From: Candidatus Leucobacter sulfamidivorax
GTDB lineage: Bacteria; Actinomycetota; Actinomycetes; Actinomycetales; Microbacteriaceae
Assembly: GCA_016771945.1 (NCBI GenBank)
Contig: QZLF01000001.1
Location: forward strand, 124,001-188,000
Direction: 5' to 3'
Length of the DNA stretch: 64,000 nt
Positions 51,342 through 60,096 of the stretch are shown here, one piece after another (position 1 is the first letter of the stretch; each line of letters starts with the position of its first letter). Below the pieces are notes generated by a model. That model ran no database searches and had not been told where the DNA came from. It saw only the letters and a program-made list of their open reading frames with translations. Made by a program: the position numbers and the translations under genes.

Positions 51342-52282
51342 GGCCGGCCGCCGGTCAGCGCGTCGATGATGACCTCCGCATCATGGCGGATGAGATCGAG
51401 GTAGCTCGGCACCGGTCCGTCGGGCTCCGACAGGGAGTCGACGTAGAGCACGCCACCGAACTCGGCGTCCGTGGCCTCGACCACCTGCTGCATCGGCGCG
51501 TCGGAGACCGTCGACTCGCAGAAGACCGCCCGCACCCCGTTCTCCCTCACGAACTCGATCACCGAGGCGATCTGCTTCGGGGTGGCCTGCTGCTCGGCGT
51601 TCACCGGCCAGATGTACTTCTCGGTCAGATCCGCGTCGCGGGCGAGGTACGAGAAGGCGCCCTCGCAGGTCACGAGCGCGCGCTCGCCCCGCGACAGCAC
51701 CGAGAGCTCCCGCACCAGCTCGTCCTGCACGGCCTGCAGCTCGGCCTGGTACGCCTCGCCGTTCGCGCGGTAGTCGGCCGCGTTCGCGGGGTCGAGATCG
51801 CTGAACGCGTCGACCATGTTGTCGACGTAGATCTGCACGTTGACCGGGCTCATCCAAGCGTGCGGGTTCGGCATCCCGGCGTAGGCGTCCTCGGCGATGT
51901 CGATCGCCTCGACCCCGTCGCTGACGACGACGTGCGGCACGTCGAGCCCCTCGACGAACTGCGCGAACCACGCCTCGAGGTTCATCCCGTTGTCGAGGAT
52001 GAGGTCGGCCTCGGACGCCTTGCGGACGTCCCCCGGCGTGGGCTCGTAGCCGTGGATCTCGGCGCCGACCTTCGTGATCGACTCGACGCGCAGATGCTCT
52101 CCGGCGACGTTCTCCGCGATGTCCGCGAGCACCGTGAAGGTGGTCAGGACGACCGGGCGGGTGTCCTCCGAGTCGGAGCCGGCGCCCTCCGAGGAGGCGC
52201 AGCCGGAGAGACCGAGACCCAGGGCCGCGAACGCGACCAGCGCGAACGCACGACGGACGATTGCGATGCTCTTCCCGGACAT
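51338..52282 (-). CDS. metal ABC transporter substrate-binding lipoprotein
   Basis: A 314-residue cluster A-I protein: lipobox GLGLSGC (Cys28), HGYEPTPGDVRKASEADLIL with a metal His, NPHAWMSPVNVQIYVDN, EFVRENGVRAVFCESTVSD and YVDSLSE. The His/His/Glu/Asp pattern and the absence of a His-rich loop suit Mn(II) (or Fe) rather than Zn(II) transport. First gene of the operon. Confidence 0.9.
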   Translation of the reverse strand: MSGKSIAIVRRAFALVAFAALGLGLSGCASSEGAGSDSEDTRPVVLTTFTVLADIAENVAGEHLRVESITKVGAEIHGYEPTPGDVRKASEADLILDNGMNLEAWFAQFVEGLDVPHVVVSDGVEAIDIAEDAYAGMPNPHAWMSPVNVQIYVDNMVDAFSDLDPANAADYRANGEAYQAELQAVQDELVRELSVLSRGERALVTCEGAFSYLARDADLTEKYIWPVNAEQQATPKQIASVIEFVRENGVRAVFCESTVSDAPMQQVVEATDAEFGGVLYVDSLSEPDGPVPSYLDLIRHDAEVIIDALTGGRP

Positions 52283-52343
52283 GCTGCGGAACTCCTCGTC
52301 TCGGCCGCCCGAAGGGGCGGGATCGAATTTTCAGCGTTCCCTA

Positions 52344-52373
52344 ACTTTAATGTTCGGTGACCCGAAGTTGCAA
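52344..52373 (-). promoter_or_regulatory. metal transporter promoter with operator in the spacer
   Basis: On the minus strand TTGCAA (52373-52368) and TAAAGT (52349-52344) stand 18 bp apart. The spacer contains TTCGG-GTCA-CCGAA (52366-52353), a perfect inverted repeat. A repressor of MntR/DtxR type is a likely ligand; the sequence does not match the DtxR iron box well. Confidence 0.6.
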
Positions 52374-52437
52374 GCACCGCCGAGATCCGAGCATCGTCAC
52401 CAGCGCTCTCGCGGGCGATGCGGGAGAGAGGGATCCC

Positions 52438-53508
52438 TCAGCGCGTCGCGGGCTCGACCGCGTCGTCCCCCGAGAGCCAGCGCAGCCAGCGGTGCTTCGG
52501 ATCGCCCTCGAGCACGAGGGCGCGCAGCAGCAGGGTCAGCGGGATCGCGAGGATCGCGCCGAGCGGGCCGATGATGAACGTCCAGAACAGCACCGAGAGG
52601 AAGGTCAGCGTGAGCGAGAGGTTCACCGCATCGCTCACGAACTTCGGCTGCACCAGCACCTGCAGCACCACGTTCACCACGGCGTAGATCGCGATGACGG
52701 CGAGCAGCAGCGGCCAGCCGCCGACGACGAACGCGAGGATCGCGGGCGGGACGAGGCCGAGCACGAAGCCGATGTTCGGCACGAAGTTGGTGACGAAGGC
52801 GAGGATCGCCCACACCGTGGGGGCAGGGACCCCCAGCCACCACAGCGCGAGGCCGTCGATGACCGCCACGATCAAGCCGAAGGTCGCGTTCACCACGTAG
52901 TACCGGCGCACGCTGTCGTTGAAGCTCGCGAAGCGTCCGACCGAGCGCCTCACCGAGGGGCCGAAGCGCTTCTCGGCCCGGCCGAAGCGGCTGGCGTCGG
53001 CCGCCATGAAGATCGCGTAGGCGAAGATGAAGAAGAGCGCCGTGAGCACCTCGAGCGCGCCCATGCCGAGCTGCGTGGCGAACCGCGCGATCGCGGTCGG
53101 CGAGAGCACCCCGGCCGCGACCTCGGCGATCTGGGCGTCGAGGCCCAACCCCGAGAACAGCGCGACCGTCTCCCGGGCGCTCGCGTACAGCATCGCGTAG
53201 TGCTCGAAGACCATGTCGGTGAAGCGGGCCGCGGCGTAGGCGAGCATCAGCGCCAGCACGAGCAGCACCGACCACGAGAGCGCGATCACCGCCGTCGTCG
53301 CGAGCCAGCTGGGCCACCCCCACCGCTCGAGCGGCCTACGCACCGGGTTGCAGATGATCACGATCACCGCCGCGACGGCCAGCGGCCCGACGATGTCGCG
53401 CGCGAGGGAGAGCCCGACGAGCACCACGACCACGGCTGCGAGCCCGACCAGGGTCCTGAGCGAGGGCGTCAACCCGCCGGGGGGATGCGCGGTCGCCTCG
53501 TTCGTCAT
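52438..53508 (-). CDS. AI-2E family transporter
   Basis: A 356-residue membrane protein of the AI-2 exporter-like family with eight helices: LGVPAPTVWAILAFVTNFVP and FVSDAVNLSLTLTFLSVLFW, PLGAILAIPLTLLL. Members have been linked to signal, Na+ or ion export; substrate unknown. The gene overlaps the end of the MFS gene and has its own leaderless promoter. Confidence 0.88.
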   Translation of the reverse strand: MTNEATAHPPGGLTPSLRTLVGLAAVVVVLVGLSLARDIVGPLAVAAVIVIICNPVRRPLERWGWPSWLATTAVIALSWSVLLVLALMLAYAAARFTDMVFEHYAMLYASARETVALFSGLGLDAQIAEVAAGVLSPTAIARFATQLGMGALEVLTALFFIFAYAIFMAADASRFGRAEKRFGPSVRRSVGRFASFNDSVRRYYVVNATFGLIVAVIDGLALWWLGVPAPTVWAILAFVTNFVPNIGFVLGLVPPAILAFVVGGWPLLLAVIAIYAVVNVVLQVLVQPKFVSDAVNLSLTLTFLSVLFWTFIIGPLGAILAIPLTLLLRALVLEGDPKHRWLRWLSGDDAVEPATR

Positions 53509-55076
53509 CGCAACATCATAGAACGCCGCTCCCGCTCATGGCTCGGCAGGCCGACGCGGACCGCGATCGCGCCGGCGAGGATCACGGCGGTGCCGACGAA
53601 GAACGCGACCAGCGACCCGTCGAGCAGGCTCTCCCGGGCCCCGGCGAGGATCTCGTCGGAGTACTGCGGATACCGGCTCGCGAACTGCGCAGCGGACTCG
53701 TACGACGCCTGCAGCGCACGGGTCGCCTCGGCGCCGATGCCCGCGGCCTCGGGACTCGCCGCGATCCGCCTGCCGAAGGCCACCGCGAAGCCGCTCGCGA
53801 GCACGGCCCCCAGCAGCGCCTGCATGACCGCACCGCCGAGGTCGCTCTGCAGGTCGGAGGTGGCCGAGGCCATGCCCGCCCGCCGCACCGGGGTGCTGCT
53901 GGTCAGCGCGCGGCGAGAAGCCGTCAGCACGAAGGTCACGCCGATGCCGATCACGAAGAAGCTCGCCCCGATCAGCGCGTAGGGCGAGTGCTCGCGCCAG
54001 AGCAGCATGCCGAGCATCGCGATCAGCAGGAAGGCGTAGCCGATCAGCATCGTGCTCCGGGTGCCGAGCCGGCCCACGGCCCGCGCCGACAGCGGCGCGG
54101 CGAGCAGCAGGCTCAGCACGGCGGGCACCACCGCGACGCCCGCCTGCAGCGGGCTGTAGCCCATGACGCTCTGCATGAACTGCTCGCCGACGAACATCGA
54201 TCCGCCCAGCGTGCCGACCGCGATCAGGCCGCCGAGCGCCGGCAGCCAGAAGAGCCGCTGCCGCGCCACGCGCAGCTCGAACAGGGGGAAGCGCGCCCGG
54301 GCCTGGCGCCACCCGAAGAGCGCCAGCAGCACGAGGGCGAGGATCAGCAGCGCGCCGCCCGCGACCGCTCCCCCGGGGGCGAACACCAGGCTCACCCCCA
54401 GCACCAGGCTGCCGAGCGCGGCCGCCGAGAGCACGCCGCCGAGGTGGTCGACCGGATCGCTCGACTCGCCCACGCGCGCCGGCACGAAGAGCAGCACCAG
54501 CACGAAGGCGACGACGGCGAACGGGACGCTGAGCAGGAACACCCACGGCCAGGAGGCGAGCACGAGCACCGCGCCCGCGAGGATCGAGCCGGCGATGGTC
54601 GCCATGCTCGACACGCTCGACCACAGCGCGATCACCCCGGTGCGGCCCGGACCCTCCGCCCAGAGCGCGGTGATGAGGGAGAGCGTGGTCGGGAAGGCCA
54701 TGCCGCCCGCGAGGCCGACGAGCACCTGCGCGGCGATGAGCGTCTCGACCGACCAGGAGAGGCTGGAGAGGGCGCCCGCGACCACCGTGAACGCGACGCC
54801 CAGCAGCAGCATCTGCTTGCGGCCGTAGCGATCGGCGAGGGCGCCGAGGTAGAGCACCGAGACCGAGAGGCCGAGGCCTGTGGCGAGCGCGACGAGGTTG
54901 AGCGCGGTCTGCGAGGCGTCGAAGCGCTCCCCGATCGCGGGGACGGCGATACCCGCGACCACGGTGTTGATGTTGCACACGACCGCGGCGAGGAGCAGGG
55001 CGGCGAGCACCCACCCGGCGCGGCGCGGGGCACCGCCGCGGACCGTGGACTCGGCGGACGCGGGATCGGAGGGCAC
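53505..55076 (-). CDS. MFS transporter, DHA2 (14-helix) drug exporter type
   Basis: A 523-residue MFS protein with about 14 helices: LGALADRYGRKQMLLLG (motif A), SILAGAVLVLASWPWVFLLS, RRALTSSTPVRRAGMASATS. The DHA2 group exports drugs and dyes. GTG 55076 is fixed by a -10 box 6 nt upstream. Confidence 0.9.
   Translation of the reverse strand: MPSDPASAESTVRGGAPRRAGWVLAALLLAAVVCNINTVVAGIAVPAIGERFDASQTALNLVALATGLGLSVSVLYLGALADRYGRKQMLLLGVAFTVVAGALSSLSWSVETLIAAQVLVGLAGGMAFPTTLSLITALWAEGPGRTGVIALWSSVSSMATIAGSILAGAVLVLASWPWVFLLSVPFAVVAFVLVLLFVPARVGESSDPVDHLGGVLSAAALGSLVLGVSLVFAPGGAVAGGALLILALVLLALFGWRQARARFPLFELRVARQRLFWLPALGGLIAVGTLGGSMFVGEQFMQSVMGYSPLQAGVAVVPAVLSLLLAAPLSARAVGRLGTRSTMLIGYAFLLIAMLGMLLWREHSPYALIGASFFVIGIGVTFVLTASRRALTSSTPVRRAGMASATSDLQSDLGGAVMQALLGAVLASGFAVAFGRRIAASPEAAGIGAEATRALQASYESAAQFASRYPQYSDEILAGARESLLDGSLVAFFVGTAVILAGAIAVRVGLPSHERERRSMMLR
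53515..53520 (-). promoter_or_regulatory. leaderless -10 box of the AI-2E gene
   Basis: TATGAT on the minus strand, 6 nt before ATG 53508, inside the MFS gene end. Confidence 0.55.
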
Positions 55077-55082
55077 GGAATC

Positions 55083-55088
55083 ATCCTA
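55083..55088 (-). promoter_or_regulatory. leaderless -10 box of the MFS gene
   Basis: TAGGAT on the minus strand, 6 nt before GTG 55076, no SD. Confidence 0.6.
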
Positions 55089-55147
55089 GAAGCCGCCGTC
55101 GGAACCGCGGCCCAGGCCCCCTGGCGCGGGCTGACCCGCCGTCCGCC

Positions 55148-55828
55148 CTACGAGAGCCGCAGGGTCGTCAGACAGGTCGCGTCGTCCGAGCCCGCGGTGC
55201 TGACCTGCGCCGTGCCGGTCAGGCCGTCGTGCTCGATCGTGACGGTGGCCTCGATGCCGCGGGGCAGCCACACGCCGACGAATCCGTTGTCGAAGGTGCT
55301 GCGGGTCTCGTCGACGAGCGCCTCGCCCGTCGCATCGTCGACCACCCGCACCGCGACGCTCTCGTTCTGCAGCTCGCCGAGGCAGGTCGTGAGGCTGTGG
55401 AAGTGGCAATCGTGGGTGCTCTGCTCGTACGGCGCGATGGAGAGGTAGAACTCGCCCTCGGGCATCGGCAGCTCGGCCTCGCGGCCGCGGTCGTCGCTGA
55501 CGACCAGCTGCCCCGGCTGCACCGAGGCGAAGAGGGCGGCGGGGCGCTCGGCCACCGGCATGGCGTCGAGCCGATCGACGATGCCGCGCGCGTCGAGTCC
55601 CTCGAGGCCGTAGTCGGCGAGCAGTTCGGCGTCGTCGGCCTCTGCGTTCTCCGACACGGCGCCGTCGGGCTCCTCGGCCAGGCGCAGCTCGATCGGGGCC
55701 GCCGACGACGACCCGCCCGCCGCGCACCCGGCGAGGACGAGCAGCGAGCCGAGCGCGGCGACGAACGCGGTGCCCGCAAGGGCGGTCCGCTTCGAGGCCT
55801 CGCTGCGCGCCGTGCTTCGGATGCTCAT
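55148..55828 (-). CDS. CueP-like copper-binding lipoprotein
   Basis: A 226-residue exported protein with signal peptide and lipobox VLAGC (Cys35). YGLEGLDARGIVDRLDAMPV and YEQSTHDCHFHSLTTCLGEL are hallmarks of the CueP family; the Cys/His pairs bind copper in Salmonella CueP, a periplasmic copper store. In a Gram-positive cell it would stand on the outer face of the membrane. GGGAGG precedes ATG 55828. It lies far from the copper operon at 6.2 kb. Confidence 0.85.
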   Translation of the reverse strand: MSIRSTARSEASKRTALAGTAFVAALGSLLVLAGCAAGGSSSAAPIELRLAEEPDGAVSENAEADDAELLADYGLEGLDARGIVDRLDAMPVAERPAALFASVQPGQLVVSDDRGREAELPMPEGEFYLSIAPYEQSTHDCHFHSLTTCLGELQNESVAVRVVDDATGEALVDETRSTFDNGFVGVWLPRGIEATVTIEHDGLTGTAQVSTAGSDDATCLTTLRLS

Positions 55829-56065
55829 CCTGGCGACCTCCCGGTTCTGCGGCACGGGCCGGCGGCGCACGGCCCCGGTCCTGTTCGGCCCTCAGTCTAA
55901 GGAGCCGCGGCGCCGCGGAGCTGGGAGGACGGGCGGCACCGCCCCTCGCAATCCCCCATTCCCGGCGGGGAGCGGCCATAATCGACACGGAGCGTTCGAA
56001 CCACGAAGGCGTGACGACGGCGACCGAGACGAGGCGGCAGTGAGCGGATCACAGGCGGCGGTCGC

Positions 56066-56968
56066 TTGACCGCGCGAGTGGCGGTGCTCGTCAACCCCGT
56101 CGCCGGGAGGGGCCGCGGAGCGGCGGCGGGCCGGGCCGCGATCGCACGCCTGCGGGAGCTGGGCGCGGAGGTGCGCGAGCTCGAGGGGGCATCGGCCGCG
56201 GAGGCCCGCGAGCTCGTCGGAGCGGCGCTCGCCGAGCGGCCCGACGCGCTCGTCGTGGTCGGCGGCGACGGCACCCTCGCCTCGATCCTGGACGTGCTCG
56301 TCGGCGCCGACGTGCCGGTCGCCCTCGTGCCCGCGGGCACGGGCAACGACCTGGCCCGCTCGCTGGGCCTGCCGCCGGCTGGCGCCGAATCGGCCGCGCG
56401 TGCGGCCGAGCTCGCACTGAGCGGGCGGATCCGCGACATCGACATCGGCGAGATCGGCATCGGCGACCGGCGCACGAGGTTCCTCACCATCGCCGCCCTG
56501 GGCTTCGACGCCCACGTGGCCGATCGCACCAACCGGCTGCGCCGCCCTCGCGGGCGCGCCCGCTACTACCTCGCCCTCGTCATCGAGCTCGTGCGGCTGC
56601 GACCGATGCGGTTCTCGCTGCGGGTCGACGGCGGCCCGCCCGAGCATCGGCCCGGCATCCTCGTCGCGATCGGCAACACCCGGAGCTACGGCGGCGGCAT
56701 GCCGATGTGCCCGGAGGCCGATCCCGGCGACGGCCGCTTCGACGTCACGCACGTCGCGCCGATCGGGCGCCTGAAGCTGCTGCGCCTCTTCCCCTTGCTG
56801 CTCAGCGGGCGGCACCTCTCCCGGCCCGAGGTCTCGACGCTGCGCACCGCGCTCATCGAGGTCTCGGCTCCCAGCCTCGTCGTCTACGCGGACGGCGAGC
56901 GGATCGGCGCCGGCCCCGCGCGCTTCGCCGTGCTGCCGAGGGCGCTGCGTCTGCGCGTTCCGGGCTGA
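56066..56968 (+). CDS. diacylglycerol/lipid kinase family protein
   Basis: A 300-residue DAGK-catalytic domain protein: LVNPVAGRGRG, VVGGDGTLASILDVL (the GGDGT site), VPAGTGNDLARSLGLP and YADGERIG. Phosphorylates diacylglycerol or a related lipid. TTG 56066 has AGGCGG upstream; GTG 56078 is a shorter alternative. Confidence 0.9.
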   Translation: MTARVAVLVNPVAGRGRGAAAGRAAIARLRELGAEVRELEGASAAEARELVGAALAERPDALVVVGGDGTLASILDVLVGADVPVALVPAGTGNDLARSLGLPPAGAESAARAAELALSGRIRDIDIGEIGIGDRRTRFLTIAALGFDAHVADRTNRLRRPRGRARYYLALVIELVRLRPMRFSLRVDGGPPEHRPGILVAIGNTRSYGGGMPMCPEADPGDGRFDVTHVAPIGRLKLLRLFPLLLSGRHLSRPEVSTLRTALIEVSAPSLVVYADGERIGAGPARFAVLPRALRLRVPG

Positions 56969-56994
56969 GGTCGGCATCCGCCGGGCAGGCCGAT

Positions 56995-57028
56995 GCGGGG
57001 CGGGCCCGAATCCGGGAACCCGCCCCGC
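56995..57028. terminator. bidirectional terminator
   Basis: GCGGGGCGGG (56995-57004) pairs with CCCGCCCCGC (57019-57028) around a 14-nt loop, between convergent genes. Confidence 0.75.
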
Positions 57029-57054
57029 CCGGCCTCACCGGTGGGCGCTCGCCG

Positions 57055-58062
57055 TCAGGCGATCGCGCGACGGCGCATGAGGCCCGCGCCGAGCACGAGC
57101 AGCAGCGCGGCTCCCGCCAACAGCGGCAGCGGCCCGGGGCCGCCCGTGACGGCCAGTGCCCCGCCGCCCGCCGCCGCGGACAGCGTCGCCGCCGCGGCCG
57201 GCACCCGGTCGGTGCCGGAGCCGCCGCCCGGGTTCGTCCCCGGGTTCGTCCCGGGATCGGTGCCGGGGTTGGTGCCCGGATTCGTCCCGGGGTCCGTGCC
57301 CGGACCCGCGGCCGGGGTCGTCCCCGGGGTGCTCACCGTGCTCTCGCCGAGGATCCCGATGGCGTTGCCGCCGACCGTGATCGGCACGGAGACCGGCAGT
57401 GCGAGCTGCGTGCCGCCGAGCAGCGAGTCGAGCCCGCTCGTGATCGGCAGCGACAGCCCGGCTCCCGGCCCGGACGCGGGCGCAGCCGCGTCGCCGCCGC
57501 TCGCACCGGTCACGCTGCTCTCGCCGAGCACCGAGACGGCGTTGCCCGAGACGGTGACGGGGACCTCGGCTCCGAGCAGCGCCTGAGTGCCCGAGAGCAC
57601 CCCGTCCGCGCCCGAAGTCGTCGCACCGGAGTCGGCGGGAGCCGCCGGCGCCGGGGCCGCGGCCTCGCCCGTCGTCCCCTCGGAGGCCTCGCCCCCCGAG
57701 ACCTCGGAGCCGCCGAGCACCGCGATGGCGTTGTCCGACACCGTGATCGGCAGCGACACCTCGACGATGGCCTGCGAGCCCGAGCCGACGCCGGAGGAGC
57801 CGTCGGTGCTCGCCTCGGCGGGAGCCGGCGCCGGGGCCGGCGCGGGAGCCGGCGCGGGGGCCTCGACGCTCGAGCTGCCGAGCAGCGAGATCGCGTTGCC
57901 GACGACGCTCACCGGCACCTCGACGGGCGCGAGCAGCTGCGTGCCCGAGAGGAGCCCGTCCTCGCCCCCGGTCTCGGCGGCCCCGGCCGCCGTGGAGCCG
58001 ATGAGCGTGATGCCCCCGGCGATGACCGCGCCCCAGAGGGCGCGCTTGATGTACCTGTGCAT
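57055..58062 (-). CDS. cell-wall protein with four chaplin-like repeats
   Basis: A 335-residue exported protein. After a signal peptide (~28 residues) there are four ~30-residue repeats: LLSGTQLLAPVEVPVSVVGN, SGSQAIVEVSLPITVSDN, LSGTQALLGAEVPVTVSGN and LGGTQLALPVSVPITVGGN, each followed by A-[IV]-x-[IV]-L-G-x-S. This is the chaplin pattern (SGN-x-VPV-x-VCGN-x-VSVIG) but without its Cys. Linkers are (PA)n and a G-T-[DN]-P repeat. The end LAVTGG, hydrophobic helix, RRRAIA is a sortase-type anchor with LAVTG in place of LPxTG. Likely surface amyloid or adhesin-like; role inferred. Confidence 0.75.
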   Translation of the reverse strand: MHRYIKRALWGAVIAGGITLIGSTAAGAAETGGEDGLLSGTQLLAPVEVPVSVVGNAISLLGSSSVEAPAPAPAPAPAPAPAEASTDGSSGVGSGSQAIVEVSLPITVSDNAIAVLGGSEVSGGEASEGTTGEAAAPAPAAPADSGATTSGADGVLSGTQALLGAEVPVTVSGNAVSVLGESSVTGASGGDAAAPASGPGAGLSLPITSGLDSLLGGTQLALPVSVPITVGGNAIGILGESTVSTPGTTPAAGPGTDPGTNPGTNPGTDPGTNPGTNPGGGSGTDRVPAAAATLSAAAGGGALAVTGGPGPLPLLAGAALLLVLGAGLMRRRAIA

Positions 58063-58146
58063 GATCTTTCTCCTGACTGAATCGCATCGAATGATGGGTG
58101 CGCGAAGCGCGTCATCTGCCGTCCGAGAGGGACGGCCCGAGGCGGG

Positions 58147-59157
58147 TCAGTCGGGAGAGACGTCGGTGTCGAACACCGGGGAGGCGGGCAGCCGGTCGTC
58201 TCCGGCTCCGGCCGCGCGCGTCGCCGCGCCGGCCGCGGGAGCGGCGGTCTCCGAAGTCAGTGCGAGCGGGGCTCCGGCCCCTCCGCCGGATGCGGAGGAG
58301 ATGGGCGCGGAGGCCGTGCCCGGCGGCGCGCCGGGATGCGGGATCGGTCCCGGCGGTGCGCCTGCGGCGGGATCCACCGCCCCCGGGGGCCCGGAGGCCG
58401 CTGCCGAACCGGCCGCAAGGCCGGCTTGGCCTCCGGCACGCGCGCTCGCCTGAGCGGCGGCGGGCGTCGACGGGTCGCGCGGATCCGAGGTCGCCCGATC
58501 GTCGCCCCGGACAGGTGTCGCCGGCGTCTCGGACTCGCCCGGAGAGCCGGGCTGCCCGGGCTCGCCGGAGCCGCCGGGCGCACCGGGAACGATCGAGACG
58601 ACCGGCTCGAGAGCGGGGATCGCGGCGGAGCCGAGCGATCCCACGACCGCGTCGACTCCCGAGAGGCCGGCGCCCAGCACCGGTTCCAGCTCTCCCACGA
58701 CGCCGCCCAGCACGGGCAGGGTGCCGAGGCCGTCGAGCACGGGATCCGCGATCCCGGTGACCGGCAACCCGCTCAGCAGGCGATCCGCGGCGTCGCCCGC
58801 GCCGCCCGCAGCCGCGCCTGCGTCGCCGACGACCTCCGCGGCGACCGGGCCCACGACCGGCACGGCGGCCACGGCCTCGAGCGCCGGCGGCGCCGCGGCC
58901 GCAGCACCCCCGCCCACGGCCACGAGCACCGGGGCGACGACATCGTCGACCACCGGGGCCACCACTCCGTCGACCGCTCCGGCGGCCGCTGACGTCGCCG
59001 AATCGACGACCTCGCCCAGATCATCGAGGAGCCCGGCGGGGCGCTCGGCCGCGTGCGCGGCGGAACCGCCGAGGCAGAGGCTCAGCGCGAACCAGATGAT
59101 GGCCGCGCCGATGCAGGCGATCAGCCCGCCGAGCAGCCTCAGCGCAGTAGCGGTCAT
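58147..59157 (-). CDS. secreted Ala/Pro/Gly-rich protein
   Basis: A 336-residue exported protein. Signal peptide (LRLLGGLIACIGAAIIWFAL, cleavage near AHA) is followed by a Val/Ala-rich region with repeated PVV-D-x-V and LPVLGG/LPVTGI blocks, and a long Pro/Gly/Ser-rich tail without a sortase motif. No known domain. It lies 84 bp upstream of the chaplin-like gene in the same direction and has a similar amino-acid make-up. GTG 59163 is an alternative start. Confidence 0.65.
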   Translation of the reverse strand: MTATALRLLGGLIACIGAAIIWFALSLCLGGSAAHAAERPAGLLDDLGEVVDSATSAAAGAVDGVVAPVVDDVVAPVLVAVGGGAAAAAPPALEAVAAVPVVGPVAAEVVGDAGAAAGGAGDAADRLLSGLPVTGIADPVLDGLGTLPVLGGVVGELEPVLGAGLSGVDAVVGSLGSAAIPALEPVVSIVPGAPGGSGEPGQPGSPGESETPATPVRGDDRATSDPRDPSTPAAAQASARAGGQAGLAAGSAAASGPPGAVDPAAGAPPGPIPHPGAPPGTASAPISSASGGGAGAPLALTSETAAPAAGAATRAAGAGDDRLPASPVFDTDVSPD

Positions 59158-59381
59158 CTCCACGGGTACATCACCCCCCAGCACCGTCGCAGGAACCGAA
59201 CATGCCGTATTACCGGGCAATCTACCCCAAGGCGCCGCGCAAGGCTACCCCTCCCCGTCTTGACCCAGCTAACAAGTCCGGGAACGGCACGTGCCTCCAC
59301 GAAACGGTGACTGGAAACTTGACGACGATTTGCGCCAGTTGCCGCCCCTTCATACAAAGGCCCCGGCAAACCCAGTTCGCC

Positions 59382-59924
59382 TTAATAGCTCGGAGGTGTA
59401 ACCGAGATGAGAAACTCGACACGCTGGTCGCTCTTGTTCACGAACCTATGCGGGAGCCGGGAGTCATAGTGACAGCTATCACCAGGAGCAAGCGCATATA
59501 CCCCCGCACTCGTCTCAACCACGAGGTCGCCCGACATGACCACAATGCACTCTTCGGCTTCATGGCTCCACAATGCATCACGGGATTCCGAACGGGGCAG
59601 CATCGTGACGGCAAGCACCTCGAGATCTGCCACAGTATGAGATTTCCGTTTGTAGACCAGTGAGCCGTCGGGAGATCTGATCGTCGTCTCCTGGCCGCTG
59701 CGAATCACGCTTACCGTATGCTCGTCCTTCGCCTCAGCGAAGAGGCTGAAGAGCGGTACATCGAGTGCCCGTGAGATTCGACGAAGGGTCTCCAGACTCG
59801 GGTCCACGAGCCCTCTCTCCAGCTGGCTCAAGAATGGTGCCGAAATCTCAGCCGCTTCTGCCAATTCCACGGCTTTGAGGCGTTTTGCTTGCCGGACTTC
59901 ACGAATGCGGAGTGTGTCGCTCAT
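59382..59924 (-). CDS. XRE-cupin transcriptional regulator
   Basis: A 180-residue PuuR/SutR-type regulator: N-terminal HTH (LAEAAEISAPFLSQLERGLV, PSLETLRRISRALDVPL) and a C-terminal cupin (EECIVVMSGDLVVE, GDSCHYDSRLPHRFVNKS). The cupin binds a small ligand. ATG 59924 has GAGGG upstream. It is divergent from the aminotransferase gene at 60097 across 172 AT-rich bp. Confidence 0.88.
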   Translation of the reverse strand: MSDTLRIREVRQAKRLKAVELAEAAEISAPFLSQLERGLVDPSLETLRRISRALDVPLFSLFAEAKDEHTVSVIRSGQETTIRSPDGSLVYKRKSHTVADLEVLAVTMLPRSESRDALWSHEAEECIVVMSGDLVVETSAGVYALAPGDSCHYDSRLPHRFVNKSDQRVEFLISVTPPSY

Positions 59925-60096
59925 ACAACCCTCAATCACTCGTCCTGTTCAACCATCGCTAAAAAACATTGGCCACAGTAAATTTATTTGATTACACTTA
60001 ATTTTCAGTTTGTGCTCTCCCCTGAGACTAGAGGGTCTTCCCCGCTGACAATTTTTCCCAGAACAGGAGCACGCAGGTTATTCCAGGAGGTATCAC

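Noticed and set aside
57240-57310. GTDPGTNP tandem repeat as a possible minisatellite or RNA element.
   Set aside because: It stays in frame and encodes a typical cell-wall-spanning linker before the sorting signal.
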